Below are positions 8,206 to 18,477 of a stretch of DNA of 64,000 bases, one piece after another (position 1 is the stretch's first letter; the number at the start of each line of letters is the position of its first letter). Source of the DNA: Mycobacterium simiae. Its GTDB lineage: Bacteria; Actinomycetota; Actinomycetes; Mycobacteriales; Mycobacteriaceae. A program made the position numbers and the translations under genes. The notes under the pieces are model-generated. The model searched no databases. It saw only the letters and a program-made list of their open reading frames with translations, and was not told the DNA's origin. The DNA is taken from positions 2,604,001-2,668,000 of the forward strand of contig NZ_AP022568.1 of assembly GCF_010727605.1 (NCBI RefSeq), written 5' to 3'.

Positions 8206-11113
8206 CCAGCCGGCCGGCAACCACGATGACCTTGCGCGGTGTGGCGCCGGCCAAAAACGCCTGCACCTTTTCGTCGGCCAACGCCGCGGCTTTCAGGCTT
8301 TCCTCGTCGGCGTCGGCCGCCACCACCACGCGTCCGCGTACCTTGCCGTTGACCTGCACCGGGTACTCCACCGTGTCCTCGACGAGGTAGCTCGGATCTG
8401 CCTGCGGGAACGGTCCGTGCGCCAGCGAGGTGGCATGTCCCAGCCGGGCCCACAGCTCCTCGGCGAGGTGCGGCGCCAGCGGGCCCAGCATCAGCACCAG
8501 CGGTTCGACCGCCGCACGGGGCACCGCGTCGCGATGCGCTTTGGTCAGGTGGTTGGTGTACTCGATCAGTTTTGCCGTCGCGGTGTTATTCCGAAGGGCC
8601 GCGTAGTCTTCCGTGACTCCGGCGATGGTGCGGTGCAGGACGCGCAGGGTATCGGTGTCGAGCGGCCCATGTGTGTCGACGACCCGGCTGTCGCCGGTGC
8701 TCTCGTCGATCACGAGCCGCCAGACGCGCTGCAGGAAGCGGTACGCGCCGACGACATCCTTGGTGGCCCAGGGGCGCGACGCCTCCAGCGGGCCCATGGA
8801 CATCTCGTACACGCGCAGCGTGTCGGCGCCGTAGTCGTCACAGATCTCGTCGGGGGAGATCGAGTTCTTCAGGCTCTTACCGATTTTGCCGAATTCCTGG
8901 AAGACCTCGACCTCGCCGTCGGGTCCCGGGTAGACGAAGCCGCCGTCACGCTCGATCACCTCGGCGGCGGGAACGTAGGAGCCGCGGGCGTCGGTGTACG
9001 CGTACGCCTGGATGTAGCCTTGGTTGACCAAACGGCGGAACGGTTCGCGGGAACTGACGTGACCCAAGTCGTAGAGAACCTTGTGCCAGAACCGCGCGTA
9101 GAGCAGGTGCAGCACCGCGTGTTCGGCGCCGCCGACGTACAGATCGACACCCCCGGGGTCTTGTGGGCCGTGCTCGGCCGGTCGCGGGCCCATCCAGTAG
9201 GCCTCGTTTTCCTTGGCGCAGAAGCGTTCCGAGTTGTGCGGATCGGTGTAGCGCAGCTCGTACCAGGAGCTGGCGGCCCACTGCGGCATCACGTTGGTGT
9301 CGCGGCTGTAGGGTTGCAGGCCGTCGCCCAGATCCAGCTCCACGTGCACCCACTCGGTCGCCTTCGCCAGCGGCGGTGACGGCTCACTGTCGGCGTCGTC
9401 CGGGTCGAACAACACCGGCGAATAGTCGGCCACGTCGGGCAACTCGACCGGCAACGCCGACTCGTCCAACGCATGTGGGCGTCCGTCGCTGTCGTAGACG
9501 ATGGGAAACGGCTCGCCCCAATAGCGCTGTCGCGCGAAAAGCCAGTCCCGCAACCGGTATTCGATGCGGGCCCAGCCACGGCCCTCGGACTCCAGGCGTG
9601 CGGTGATGGTTTGTTTGGCCGTCGCCACGTCGAGGCCGTCGAGGTAGCCGGAGTTCACCAGCACACCGTCACCGGCGTAGGCAGCTTCGGAAATATCGCC
9701 GCCGGCAATCACTTCCACGATCGGCAAGTGCAGCGCGGTGGCGAAGTCCCAGTCCCGCTGGTCGTGACCGGGCACCGCCATGATGGCCCCGGTGCCATAC
9801 CCCACCAGCACGTAGTCGGCGATGAAAATCGGTACTGGTTTGCCGTTGGCCGGGTTGGTGGCGTAGCTGCCGAGGAAGACGCCGGTCTTCTCCTTGTTCT
9901 CCTGACGGTCGAGATCGGACTTCGCCGCGATCGCGCGCCGGTAAGCCGCGACCGCCTCAACCGGCGTGGCGGCACCGTACGTCCAGAGCGGGTCGGCGCC
10001 GTCCGGCCACGCCTCGGCGACCAATTCGTCGACCAAGTCATGCTCGGGCGCCAGCACCAGATAGCTGGCGCCAAACAGGGTGTCCGGGCGCGTGGTGAAC
10101 ACCTCGATGTCGACGGCGGAGCCGGCGCGTTCGCCACTCGACAGGGTCGCCGAGAACAGCGCGGCGGCACCGGTGGAGCGACCGATCCAGTTGCGCTGCA
10201 TGGTCTTGATCTTCTCGGGCCAGTCCAGCACCTCGAGGTCGTCGAGCAGTCGGTCGGCATAGGCAGTGATGCGCATCATCCACTGCCGCAACCGTTTCCG
10301 GAATACCGGGAAGTTGCCGCGGTCACTGCGGCCGTCGGAGGTGACCTCTTCGTTGGCCAGCACCGTGCCCAGCCCGGGACACCAGTTGACCATCGAGTCG
10401 GCCCGGTAGACCAGCCGGTGGTTATCGATGACGTCGGCCCGCTCCCCCGCCGTCAGCTCTTTCCACGATCGCCCGTCATCCAGAGCCCGTGCGCCGGAAT
10501 CGAATTCCCTGATCAACTCCGAGATCGGGCGCGCCTTATTGGCCGCGGTGTCGAACCACGCGTTGTAGATCTGTAGGAAAATCCACTGCGTCCACTTGTA
10601 GAAGTCGACGTCGGTGGTCGAGAAGCTGCGTCGGCTGTCATGTCCCAAACCCAGCCGGCCCAGCTGTCGTCGAAAATTGACGATGTTGGCTTCGGTGCGA
10701 GTGCGCGGATGGGTGCCGGTCTGGACGGCGTACTGCTCAGCTGGCAAACCGAACGAGTCGAACCCCAGCGCGTGCAACACGTTACGGCCACGCATCCGGT
10801 AATAGCGGGCGTAGACGTCGGTGGCGATGTAACCCAGCGGATGTCCAACGTGCAGCCCGTCGCCCGACGGATACGGGAACATGTCCTGAACGAACAGTTT
10901 GTCGTCGGGGATCGGGGAACCGTCGGTCGGGGCCAGCGAGCCGACGGGGTTAGGCACGTTGAAGGTGCCCAGTCGCGCCCAGTTGTCCTGCCAGCTTTGC
11001 TCAATACGGCCGGCCAGCGCCGCGGTGTAACGGAATGGCGGCGCGTCAGTCTCCGTCGGAGCACCCGCGGGGCCGCTCCTAGACGAGTCGGTCGGCGATT
11101 GAGTCACGTGCAC
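8189..11113 (-). CDS. leuS: Leucyl-tRNA synthetase
   Basis: A class I aminoacyl-tRNA synthetase of about 974 residues that charges tRNA-Leu. The HIGH motif appears as HVGH in [15 protein letters not shown] (residues 88-91). The KMSKS loop appears as KIGKS at residues 743-747, followed by [10 protein letters not shown]. The large CP1 editing domain lies between, including [20 protein letters not shown] and the [15 protein letters not shown] segment. Length fits the actinobacterial enzyme (Rv0041, 969 as I recall). The start is GTG at 11113, with a second GTG two codons on. It is divergent from mtc28, as in M. tuberculosis. Confidence 0.97.
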   Translation of the reverse strand: MHVTQSPTDSSRSGPAGAPTETDAPPFRYTAALAGRIEQSWQDNWARLGTFNVPNPVGSLAPTDGSPIPDDKLFVQDMFPYPSGDGLHVGHPLGYIATDVYARYYRMRGRNVLHALGFDSFGLPAEQYAVQTGTHPRTRTEANIVNFRRQLGRLGLGHDSRRSFSTTDVDFYKWTQWIFLQIYNAWFDTAANKARPISELIREFDSGARALDDGRSWKELTAGERADVIDNHRLVYRADSMVNWCPGLGTVLANEEVTSDGRSDRGNFPVFRKRLRQWMMRITAYADRLLDDLEVLDWPEKIKTMQRNWIGRSTGAAALFSATLSSGERAGSAVDIEVFTTRPDTLFGASYLVLAPEHDLVDELVAEAWPDGADPLWTYGAATPVEAVAAYRRAIAAKSDLDRQENKEKTGVFLGSYATNPANGKPVPIFIADYVLVGYGTGAIMAVPGHDQRDWDFATALHLPIVEVIAGGDISEAAYAGDGVLVNSGYLDGLDVATAKQTITARLESEGRGWARIEYRLRDWLFARQRYWGEPFPIVYDSDGRPHALDESALPVELPDVADYSPVLFDPDDADSEPSPPLAKATEWVHVELDLGDGLQPYSRDTNVMPQWAASSWYELRYTDPHNSERFCAKENEAYWMGPRPAEHGPQDPGGVDLYVGGAEHAVLHLLYARFWHKVLYDLGHVSSREPFRRLVNQGYIQAYAYTDARGSYVPAAEVIERDGGFVYPGPDGEVEVFQEFGKIGKSLKNSISPDEICDDYGADTLRVYEMSMGPLEASRPWATKDVVGAYRFLQRVWRLVIDESTGDSRVVDTHGPLDTDTLRVLHRTIAGVTEDYAALRNNTATAKLIEYTNHLTKAHRDAVPRAAVEPLVLMLGPLAPHLAEELWARLGHATSLAHGPFPQADPSYLVEDTVEYPVQVNGKVRGRVVVAADADEESLKAAALADEKVQAFLAGATPRKVIVVAGRLVNLVV

Positions 11114-11294
11114 AGCGTATAAGGGCAGGCTCGGCCGCCCCGCCGGCCACAGGTTGATAAAGGTTGCATTGCGTGCCGGTCAGAGCTTCATCCCAGCTCT
11201 ATTTCGGCCCTGTCCAGGGCCTTTGACCTCTGGTTACAGTCGGCCTCTAGACGACGGATGCTGGTTGCCCAGCCATTCGGAAGGACCGACAGAG

Positions 11295-12464
11295 ATGACT
11301 CAGATCGCCGCCCCATGGCGCGTTATCGCAGGCGGGTTCGCCGCCGGTGTGGTCGGGTTCGCCCTATTCGCGGGTGGTACGGCTTCGGCCGATCCTGTGG
11401 CCCCCGTACCGCCGGGCCCCATCGTCCCGGTGCCGGCGAATCAGTACATCCCGGCCGCCCCCGGCGCCGCCAGCAGCAACCGGTTCTTCCCCACCCCGCC
11501 GTCGGCGAATCCGTTCGCGCCGCCGAGCCTGGCCTCCGCGCCGGCCACACCCAACACCGCGCCCGCGGTCACACCCAACGCCGCCCCAGCCGCGGCGCCC
11601 AACGCCGCCGCGGTCGCACCGGTGCAGACCGTGACGCCCGCCTCCTCGGGGACCTTGCGCGACTACTTCCAGTCCAAGGGGGTCAAGCTCGAGCCGCAGA
11701 AGCCGCAGGGGTTCAAGGCGCTCGACATCACGCTGCCGGTGCCGCCGCGGTGGACGACGGTGCCCGATCCCAACGTGCCCGACGCCTTCGCGGTGATCGC
11801 CGACCGGCAGGGCAACAGCGTGTACAGCTCGAACGCGCAGGTGGTGGTGTACAAGCTGGTCGGCACCTTCGATCCCCGGGAAGCGATTTCGCACGGCTAC
11901 GTCGATAGCCAGAAGCTGCTGGCCTGGCAGTCCACCAACGCCTCGATGGCCGACTTCGACGGATTCCCGTCGTCGGTGATCGAGGGCACCTACCGCGAAG
12001 GCGACATGACGCTGAACACCTCGCGGCGGCACATCATCGCGAAATCAGGCAACGAGAACTACCTGGTGTCACTGTCGGTGACGACCGACCGCGCGGTGGC
12101 GGTTGGTGACGCCCCGGCCACCGACGCCATCATCAACGGGTTCCACGTGACCGCGCCCGGAGCCGCCGCCCCGGCACCGGCGGCCCCGGTTACCCAGCCA
12201 CCCGCCCCGGTCGGGCAGACAGCAGCGGCCACCCCTGTCGCGCAGACACCCGCGACCGCCGCGCCTGCGCCGGCGACCGCTCCAGTCTCGGCGCCGGCTC
12301 CGGTGGCTCCGGCGCAGGTGCCCGCTGCTCCCGTCGGGGCACCCGCCCGACTTCCCGCACCGGCGGCGATACCCAACCAGGCCCCGCAGCCAATGCCCAA
12401 TCTGCTGTCCCTGGTGCCCGGCCTGCCGCCGCTACCGAACTTCAGTAATCTCGGCGCCCGCTGA
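11295..12464 (+). CDS. mtc28: Secreted proline/alanine-rich protein Mtc28 family (Rv0040c-like)
   Basis: 389 residues from the ATG at 11295, chosen because it opens a clear signal peptide (hydrophobic core ending [10 protein letters not shown]). The N-terminal mature part is Pro/Ala-rich with repeated Ala-Pro-Asn blocks. A central globular domain from about residue 115 begins [18 protein letters not shown] and resembles the LpqN/LpqT fold. The C-terminus returns to Pro/Ala repeats. It is longer than Rv0040c (310 as I recall), mainly through these low-complexity ends. Exported; function unknown, but the family is known as antigens. Confidence 0.88.
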   Translation: MTQIAAPWRVIAGGFAAGVVGFALFAGGTASADPVAPVPPGPIVPVPANQYIPAAPGAASSNRFFPTPPSANPFAPPSLASAPATPNTAPAVTPNAAPAAAPNAAAVAPVQTVTPASSGTLRDYFQSKGVKLEPQKPQGFKALDITLPVPPRWTTVPDPNVPDAFAVIADRQGNSVYSSNAQVVVYKLVGTFDPREAISHGYVDSQKLLAWQSTNASMADFDGFPSSVIEGTYREGDMTLNTSRRHIIAKSGNENYLVSLSVTTDRAVAVGDAPATDAIINGFHVTAPGAAAPAPAAPVTQPPAPVGQTAAATPVAQTPATAAPAPATAPVSAPAPVAPAQVPAAPVGAPARLPAPAAIPNQAPQPMPNLLSLVPGLPPLPNFSNLGAR

Positions 12465-12542
12465 TTCGGGCCTGATTCCAGGCGCCACAGACGCTGTGGA
12501 GCCCGGCGCGCGAACCGACGGTCGGGATCGTATTGTGAGGCC

Positions 12543-12893
12543 ATGTTGATCGCTGGGGTGGTGTGCGTGTGTGCGGCGGTGGTCTCGGCGGGGTTCGGGG
12601 CATGGTCGTTGTCTCACAACCACTCCGCTCAAGCGGACGCCGCGCAACTGGCGCTGCGGGCGATGGCCCCGACGCAACTGGCCGTGGCGGTAATGCTGGC
12701 CGCCGGTGGTGTGGTGGCGCTGGCCGCATCTGCGCACACCGCGTTGGTGGTGCTGATCGTCTGCGTCACCGGGGCGCTGGGCACCTTGGCCGCCGGATCC
12801 TGGCAGAGCGCTCGGTTCGCCCTGCGCCGGGAAGCCGCCTCGCCGCCGAGCTGTGCCGGCGCGTGCGGCGGCTGCGCGCAGTCCTGCCGCTAG
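12543..12893 (+). CDS. Small transmembrane protein (Rv0039c-like)
   Basis: 116 residues with hydrophobic spans at the N-terminus (LIAGVVCVCAAVVSAGFGAW) and in the middle (LAVAVMLAAGGVVALAASAH, then TALVVLIVCVTGALGTLAAG). It ends in a Cys-rich tail with five cysteines (CAGACGGCAQSC) that could bind metal or form disulphides. Length and position between mtc28 and the next blocks match Rv0039c. A conserved mycobacterial membrane protein without known function. Confidence 0.82.
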   Translation: MLIAGVVCVCAAVVSAGFGAWSLSHNHSAQADAAQLALRAMAPTQLAVAVMLAAGGVVALAASAHTALVVLIVCVTGALGTLAAGSWQSARFALRREAASPPSCAGACGGCAQSCR

Positions 12894-12932
12894 CCGCGGC
12901 CCGCCGACCCGCCGACGTGCGGTAACCCACTG

Positions 12933-13949
12933 ATGCGCGCTCGACTATCACCGCTACTGGCTCCGCTGCTGGATCCCCTGCTGATCGGTCTCGCGATAAC
13001 CGTGGTGCTCGCCGCCCTCCTGCCCGCCCGGGGTGCCGCCGGGCATGCGGCATCGATCGCTGCCGAGGTCGCGATCGCGCTGTTGTTCTTTCTCTACGGG
13101 CTCCGGCTGTCCCCGCAGCAGGCCTGGCACGGCGTCCGGCAATGGCGACTGCACCTGCTGGTGCTGGCCGCCACGTTCGTGCTGTTTCCGCTGCTGGGGC
13201 TGGCCGCGCGGGCACTGGTGCCGTCCGTCCTGACCCTTGACCTGTACCGGGGCGTGCTGTTTCTCTGCCTGGTTCCGTCGACCCTGCAGTCGTCGGTCGC
13301 GTTCACGTCGATTGCGCGCGGGCACGTGTCGGCCGCCATCGTCAGCGCGTCGTTGTCGAACCTGCTCGGCATTGTCTTGACACCGTTGCTGGTGGTGCTG
13401 CTGATGAATACCGGCGGCGCAATCCGGGTGGACGGCGGCGCGCTCCGCGACATCGTGGTCCAGCTGCTGCTGCCGTTCGGCGCCGGCCAACTCGCGCGAC
13501 CATGGATCGCGGAGCTGCTCATCCGCTACGGCGCGGTGGTCAAAGTCGTCGACCGAGCATCGATTCTGCTCGTGGTGTACGCGGCGTTCTCGATGGGCGT
13601 GGTGGAGGGTCTGTGGAGCAGCGTCGATCCGTGGCGGCTGGTGTTGGTCTTCCTCGTCACGCTGATGCTGCTGGCGGTGGTGTTGGCCGCCACCGCGGCG
13701 ATCGGCCGGCTGACCCGCCTCGACCGTGGCGATGCGGTCGTGCTGCTGTTCTGCGGATCGAAGAAGAGCCTGGCCTCCGGGCTGCCGATCGCGCTGGTGT
13801 TTTTCCCGGCTGCGACCGTCGGCCTGACCATGTTGCCGCTGATGATCTATCACCAGGTGCAACTCGTGGTGTGCGCGGTGATCGCAAGCAGGCTGGGCCG
13901 CAAGGCCGATGAGCAGTCGGCGGTGGGGGAGGAGGTTAATTCCGGCTGA
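12933..13949 (+). CDS. Bile acid:sodium symporter-like (SBF-like) transporter
   Basis: 338 residues with about ten hydrophobic spans. It carries the segment LFCGSKKSLASGLPIALVFF and the ending MIYHQVQLVVCAVIASRLGR, hallmarks of the SBF-like (YfeH type) branch of the BASS superfamily. The substrate is unknown; members move organic anions or related solutes with sodium. The gene lies between the small membrane protein and yqgE. Its last 14 bases overlap the end of yqgE on the other strand. I do not recall this gene between Rv0038 and Rv0039c in M. tuberculosis, so it may be an insertion or a loss there. Confidence 0.9.
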   Translation: MRARLSPLLAPLLDPLLIGLAITVVLAALLPARGAAGHAASIAAEVAIALLFFLYGLRLSPQQAWHGVRQWRLHLLVLAATFVLFPLLGLAARALVPSVLTLDLYRGVLFLCLVPSTLQSSVAFTSIARGHVSAAIVSASLSNLLGIVLTPLLVVLLMNTGGAIRVDGGALRDIVVQLLLPFGAGQLARPWIAELLIRYGAVVKVVDRASILLVVYAAFSMGVVEGLWSSVDPWRLVLVFLVTLMLLAVVLAATAAIGRLTRLDRGDAVVLLFCGSKKSLASGLPIALVFFPAATVGLTMLPLMIYHQVQLVVCAVIASRLGRKADEQSAVGEEVNSG

Positions 13950-14541
13950 CGTCGATCGGGTGGGTCGCCAGTAGCGACAACGGTAGCGGCTGCCGACGCA
14001 GCACCTGCCCCCACAAATCCTCTTTGGTTCCGACAAGGACGTCAGATGGCAACGCCGACAACACAATCCAGTCGTCGCGTTCGATCTCGCCCTCGAGCTG
14101 CCCGATGGTCCAGCCCGAATACCCCGCGTAAATTCGCACACCCTCGACCAACGGTGCGATCACGTCCGGGTCGGCATCGAGATCGACCATCACGATCCGG
14201 CCGGCCACGTGCCGCAGCCCCGGCACCCCCTGCGGGTCAGCGCCGATCCGCAACGCCGCCAGACACAGCGCCGCGTCGCGCTTCACCGGCCCGCCGATGA
14301 ACATCGTCTTGGGCTTGGCGGCCAGCTTCGCCCACTGCGGTAAGACGTTGTAGACCGCGGTCTCGCTGGAGCGGTTGAGCACTACACCCAGGGTGCCGCC
14401 GTCGTTGTGCTCGACGATGTAGATGACGCTGCGCCGGAACGTCGGTTCGAGCAGATCGGTGTTGGCAAGCAGCAACGTACCCGCACGCACCCGCTGGGCA
14501 GCGGGTGCGATGAAGTCTTCGGGATCTTCCGGCTGAGCCAT
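13936..14541 (-). CDS. YqgE/AlgH family protein (Rv0038-like)
   Basis: 201 residues from ATG 14541, chosen because conserved sequence begins soon after it (VRAGTLLLANTDLLEPTFRRS). Family marks include YIVEHNDGGTLGVVLNRSS, MFIGGPVKRDAALCL and YAGYSGWTIGQLEGEI. YqgE proteins are widespread and small, with unclear biochemical role. Length matches Rv0038 (202 as I recall). It converges on the BASS transporter gene with a short overlap at the 3' ends. Confidence 0.93.
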   Translation of the reverse strand: MAQPEDPEDFIAPAAQRVRAGTLLLANTDLLEPTFRRSVIYIVEHNDGGTLGVVLNRSSETAVYNVLPQWAKLAAKPKTMFIGGPVKRDAALCLAALRIGADPQGVPGLRHVAGRIVMVDLDADPDVIAPLVEGVRIYAGYSGWTIGQLEGEIERDDWIVLSALPSDVLVGTKEDLWGQVLRRQPLPLSLLATHPIDVSRN

Positions 14542-14654
14542 CCGTCCATCATCGCACTCCCGTAGCATCGTTCGGCACAAACAACCGCACCCTTAAAGAT
14601 TTGTACTGTTAATGCAGCGACGTCGAGTGCGACGATCCTTGCCCCAGCCCCCTC

Positions 14655-15980
14655 GTGGAAGTCGGTCCTGTGTTCCAAACCCGGATGCCCGCGCGCGCAC
14701 CCGCCGAGCTGTGGCAGTCCGTGCGCGCTCTGCCGGACCTGCGGCGGGTCATTGCGGTGCGCATGGCGAGCCAGTTCGGGGACGGACTCTTCCAGGCGAC
14801 GGTCGCCGGCGCGCTGTTGTTCAATCCGGACCGGGCCGCCGACCCGTTGTCGATCGCCTTTGCCTTCGCGGTGCTGTTCTTGCCGTATTCGCTGTTGGGA
14901 CCGTTCGCCGGTGCACTGATGGACCGCTGGGACCGGCGGCTGGTGCTGGTCGGTGCGAACGTGTGCCGGCTGGTTGTCATCGTGGCGATCGGCACGATTC
15001 TTGCGGTCCACGCCGGCGAAATGGCGCTGCTGCTGGGCGCGCTGCTGGCTAACGGATTTTCGCGATTCGTCGCCTCGGGCCTGTCGGCCTCGCTGCCGCA
15101 CGTGGTGCCCCGCGATCAGGTCGTGACGATGAACTCGCTGGCCACCGCGGCGGGCGCCATCGCCGCGTTCTTCGGCGCGAACTTCATGCTCATCCCGCGC
15201 TGGTTCGTCGGCGCGAGCGACCGGGGTGCGTCGGTCATCATCTTCATGACCCTCGTGCCGGTGTCGGTCGCGTTGCTACTGTCTCTGCGCTTCGCGCCCC
15301 GAGTGCTCGGTCCGGACGACAGCCGGCGGGCGATCCACGGGTCCGCCGGCTACGCGGTGGTTACCGGATGGGTGCACGGCGCCCGCACGGTGGTGTCGAC
15401 GCCGACGGTGGCGGCGGTGCTGTCCGCGCTGGCCACGCACCGGATGGTGGTGGGCATCAACTCGCTGGTGATCCTGTTGCTGGCTCACCACACGCAAAAC
15501 CCGGCGGTCGGCGGCCTGGGGATTGCGCTGGTGTTCTTCGCCGCGTCCGGGCTCGGATCCTTCCTGGCCACCTTGCTGACACCGCCGACGGTGCGCCGCT
15601 GGGGCAGGTACGCGGCGGCCAACGGCGCCCTGGTCGCGGCCGCGCTGATCGAGGTGTCGGGGGCGGGATTGATCCTGCCGGTCATGGTGGCATGCAGCTT
15701 CTTCCTCGGCATCACCGGCCAGATGATCAAGCTGTGCGCCGACTCGGCGATGCAGATCGATGTCGACGACGCGCTGCGCGGCCACGTGTTCGCAGTGCAG
15801 GACGCGCTGTTTTGGGTGTCGTTCATCATCTCGATCACGGTGGCGGCCTTGTTGATCCCACCCGACGGCCGGGCGCCGACGTTCGTCATGTTCGGTGCGG
15901 CGCTGTATTTGGCGGGACTCGTCGTGCACCTGGTCGTCGGCCGGCGAGGTCAGCCGGCGGGGGTAAAGCCGGCGGAGTAA
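14655..15980 (+). CDS. MFS transporter (Rv0037c-like)
   Basis: 441 residues with about twelve membrane spans of the major facilitator type. The N-terminal half contains [22 protein letters not shown] and the loop [16 protein letters not shown], which is the MFS motif A region. The GTG at 14655 gives the length I recall for Rv0037c (441). Probably an efflux carrier; substrate unknown. The next gene follows after 11 bases behind a very strong ribosome-binding site, so the two form an operon. Confidence 0.9.
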   Translation: MEVGPVFQTRMPARAPAELWQSVRALPDLRRVIAVRMASQFGDGLFQATVAGALLFNPDRAADPLSIAFAFAVLFLPYSLLGPFAGALMDRWDRRLVLVGANVCRLVVIVAIGTILAVHAGEMALLLGALLANGFSRFVASGLSASLPHVVPRDQVVTMNSLATAAGAIAAFFGANFMLIPRWFVGASDRGASVIIFMTLVPVSVALLLSLRFAPRVLGPDDSRRAIHGSAGYAVVTGWVHGARTVVSTPTVAAVLSALATHRMVVGINSLVILLLAHHTQNPAVGGLGIALVFFAASGLGSFLATLLTPPTVRRWGRYAAANGALVAAALIEVSGAGLILPVMVACSFFLGITGQMIKLCADSAMQIDVDDALRGHVFAVQDALFWVSFIISITVAALLIPPDGRAPTFVMFGAALYLAGLVVHLVVGRRGQPAGVKPAE

Positions 15981-15991
15981 AGGAGGTCATC

Positions 15992-16765
15992 ATGGCGGAC
16001 CCCGGGCCGATAGTGGCTGACCTGCGCGCCGAGAGCGACGACCTGGACGCGCTGGTCGCGCCACTGGACACCGGCCGGTGGGCGGAGCCGACGCCCGCGC
16101 CGGGCTGGACGATCGCGCATCAGATCGCGCACTTGTGGTGGACGGACCGGGTCGCCCTGCTGTCGGTGACCGACGAAGCGGCGTTCGGCGAAGTGCTCGC
16201 GGCGGCGACGGGGGACCCGCTGGGATTTGTCGACGCCGCTGCCGAGGAGCTGGCGGCGACACCACCGGCCGAGCTGCTGCATCAGTGGCGGACCACCCGC
16301 GGGTGGCTGCACGACGCGCTGCTCACCGTGGCCGACGGCCGGAAGTTGCCCTGGTTCGGGCCGCCGATGAGTGCGCCGTCGATGGCGACCGCGCGGCTGA
16401 TGGAGACCTGGGCACACGGGCTGGACGTCGCCGACGCCCTGGGCGTGCGACGGCCGCCCACCGCGCGGCTGAAGTCGATCGCCCACCTCGGGGTCCGCAC
16501 CCGCGATTACGCGTTCCTGATCAACGAGCTGACACCGCCGGCCGAGCCGTTTCGGGTGGAGCTACGCGCCCCGGGAGGCGGCAGCTGGTGCTGGGGTCCG
16601 GCGGACGCGGCCCAGCGAGTTAGTGGCACCGCGGAGGACTTCTGCTTTCTGATCACCCAACGCCGTCCGCTGCAATCCCTCGACGTCAGCGCGGAAGGGG
16701 CGGACGCGCAGCGTTGGCTGGAAATCGCACAGGCCTTCGCCGGTCCACCCGGGCCGGGACGATAG
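15992..16765 (+). CDS. Maleylpyruvate isomerase-like DinB-fold protein (Rv0036c-like)
   Basis: 257 residues from ATG 15992, which is preceded by a near-perfect Shine-Dalgarno AAAGGAGGT at 15979-15987. The N-terminal four-helix DinB/MDMPI fold shows [15 protein letters not shown], with the His metal ligand, and later [16 protein letters not shown] with a second His. A C-terminal domain follows, with [13 protein letters not shown]. Such proteins use mycothiol or another thiol cofactor with metal. The length equals that recalled for Rv0036c. Substrate unknown. Confidence 0.9.
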   Translation: MADPGPIVADLRAESDDLDALVAPLDTGRWAEPTPAPGWTIAHQIAHLWWTDRVALLSVTDEAAFGEVLAAATGDPLGFVDAAAEELAATPPAELLHQWRTTRGWLHDALLTVADGRKLPWFGPPMSAPSMATARLMETWAHGLDVADALGVRRPPTARLKSIAHLGVRTRDYAFLINELTPPAEPFRVELRAPGGGSWCWGPADAAQRVSGTAEDFCFLITQRRPLQSLDVSAEGADAQRWLEIAQAFAGPPGPGR

Positions 16766-16769
16766 GGCG

Positions 16770-17975
16770 CTAGACCTGCTGGTCGTTCGGGTCCGCACCG
16801 ACGACGACGCGGGCCTTCGCGACATCCTTGTCGTTGGCTTGGCCTTCCTTGCCGTGGCCCAGCATGCCCGCCGGCGACATCGGCATGGGCGAGCCGCCCA
16901 TGCCGGTGGTCGTTGGGGACGCGGGGCCGCGCAGCTCGGACGCATTGAGAACACCGGCCCGCAGGCTGGTCGGGCGACCACCCGTCTCAGGCTCGAAACT
17001 GCTGGTCGGTCGGGTGTAACTGGTCAGACCGGCGCCCGGGAAGCCGCCGCCGACGCCGCCGGCTCCCGACGCGCCGCCGCCAAGCGGCCCGGTCGCGCCG
17101 GCCAGGATGGGCTCGGCGGCGCCGGCCGCCGAGGCATTGGCACCGCCGGCCGACGAGAACGCGCCCGTCATCGACGACAGCAACCCCTGCGGCATGCTGC
17201 CCAGGCCCTGCAACGCATCCATCGGCGCCTTGACAGCCTGCTGGAGCGGTTCGGTCACGCCGGAGATCATCTGCAGCGGTTGCTGCAGCAGGGAGCTGAG
17301 CTGGCCGCCGCCCTCGGCGGGCGCCGCCGCGGCTTGGCCCGCGCCCTGGGTCGCCTGGCCGGACACCTGTGCGGCGCCGTTCATACCGCTCTGCGCCGCG
17401 GCTTGGGCCACCGTCGCCGCCGCGGCCGCCGGTGCGGCAGGGGAAGCCCCCATCGGCGCGACCGGCGGCGGTACGGCCAACGCGGCGACGAGGGCGGCCA
17501 GCGCGCCGGAGTAGGTCCAGCCGATGCTGGAATTGTGCGGCCAGTGCTCACCGAAGTACTCGGTGTCCCGCTCGACGATGCCGGGGGTGTTCTGCCCGAA
17601 GAAGTTGGTGGCGTTCAGCACCGTCCACTCATCCCTGTTGGTCTGCGAGATCAGTGACGGGATGACCGAAGACCGCGCAATCATGAAGGCTTCGACGGCG
17701 GCCGTCGTGATGCCGATCTTTTCGGCGGTCCAGCCCACCAACGTTTGCAGTCCGGCGTTGAGCCCGGTCGAGGTCACCACCGAGGCGACCGCGCCCACAC
17801 CCTGCCATTGCGCGGCCGTCATCAAGGTGTTGACCGCCGACATCCCGGTCGCAACTTCCTTGTTCGCGGTCTCGGTAACCCAGACCGCGTTGTTGGCCAG
17901 CACCGACGCGGGGTTGCCCGCCTCGAAGATCGCCGCGACGATCTCGGGCGGACCAGTCCACCTGGGATCGGGCAT
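16770..17975 (-). CDS. PPE family protein, PPE69-like (ESX-2 type)
   Basis: 401 residues. The N-terminus has a Pro-Pro-Glu in RWTGPPEIVAA, followed by the helical PPE domain ([43 protein letters not shown]). The C-terminal half is rich in Ala, Gly, Gln, Pro. Features shared with Rv3892c/PPE69 as I recall it are the MPDP opening, NRDEW, AVPPPVAPMGASPAAP, and the tail SYTRPTSSFEPETGGRPTSLR. PPE69 is the ESX-2 locus PPE, so this pair probably depends on an ESX-2-like machine. The PE gene precedes it by eight bases. Confidence 0.9.
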   Translation of the reverse strand: MPDPRWTGPPEIVAAIFEAGNPASVLANNAVWVTETANKEVATGMSAVNTLMTAAQWQGVGAVASVVTSTGLNAGLQTLVGWTAEKIGITTAAVEAFMIARSSVIPSLISQTNRDEWTVLNATNFFGQNTPGIVERDTEYFGEHWPHNSSIGWTYSGALAALVAALAVPPPVAPMGASPAAPAAAAATVAQAAAQSGMNGAAQVSGQATQGAGQAAAAPAEGGGQLSSLLQQPLQMISGVTEPLQQAVKAPMDALQGLGSMPQGLLSSMTGAFSSAGGANASAAGAAEPILAGATGPLGGGASGAGGVGGGFPGAGLTSYTRPTSSFEPETGGRPTSLRAGVLNASELRGPASPTTTGMGGSPMPMSPAGMLGHGKEGQANDKDVAKARVVVGADPNDQQV

Positions 17976-17983
17976 CGGCGGGG

Positions 17984-18289
17984 TTAGAGCGCGCTCGCGA
18001 CGGCACTCGCCGCGTCGGCGGCAACATTGGTGGCCGACGCGAGGCCCTGGGCGCCGGCGAAAGCGGACCGCTGCCCGGCGTGCTCGGACGCGGTTGCCAG
18101 ATACGCGGCGCCCGTGGCATTGAGCGCGGCGGCGAATTCGGCGGAATCGGCGTCCGGTGCCATCGGCAGCACGCCGGTGAGCGCCGCCGAACCGGCCGCG
18201 GTGGTGGCCGCCATCTCCTCACTGATCGCGCCCTCGGTCACCGACGACAAGTCAACGGCACCCGGCACCATTTCGAACAGCCCAGCCAT
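17984..18289 (-). CDS. PE-family-like small protein (partner of the PPE)
   Basis: 101 residues from ATG 18289, preceded by CGGAGGG at 18294-18300. The predicted two-helix hairpin has Ala-rich heptads (ISEEMAATTAAGSAALTGVLP; FAAALNATGAAYLATASEHAG). It ends after an Ala-rich stretch, without the long Gly-rich tail of PE-PGRS proteins. A canonical Pro-Glu dipeptide at residues 8-9 is not present, as in divergent ESX-2 type PE proteins. Its position 5' of a PPE gene is the usual PE/PPE operon, giving a heterodimeric substrate. Confidence 0.78.
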   Translation of the reverse strand: MAGLFEMVPGAVDLSSVTEGAISEEMAATTAAGSAALTGVLPMAPDADSAEFAAALNATGAAYLATASEHAGQRSAFAGAQGLASATNVAADAASAVASAL

Positions 18290-18477
18290 TTCGCCCTCCG
18301 TAATTCTCAACTATTTCTCGAGCCTGGCTTCATCCGACGGGGAATACCCCCGTTTGACTGACTCCCCACCAGGCAAGTTGGGTCCGCGTATCGACGCGGA
18401 ATGGCCCGATTCTATGGTGACCGGTCGCGGGTGTCGATTCACCTTTTTTGCCAAACTCGGCCCGCCACCTGCCCGGC

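Noticed and set aside
8205..9379. Long plus-strand open frame across leuS
   Set aside because: Antisense of the leucyl-tRNA synthetase, with no recognisable motif.
12954..14141. 395-codon minus-strand frame over the BASS transporter
   Set aside because: Gln/His/Arg-rich antisense frame; the plus strand encodes a clear membrane transporter.
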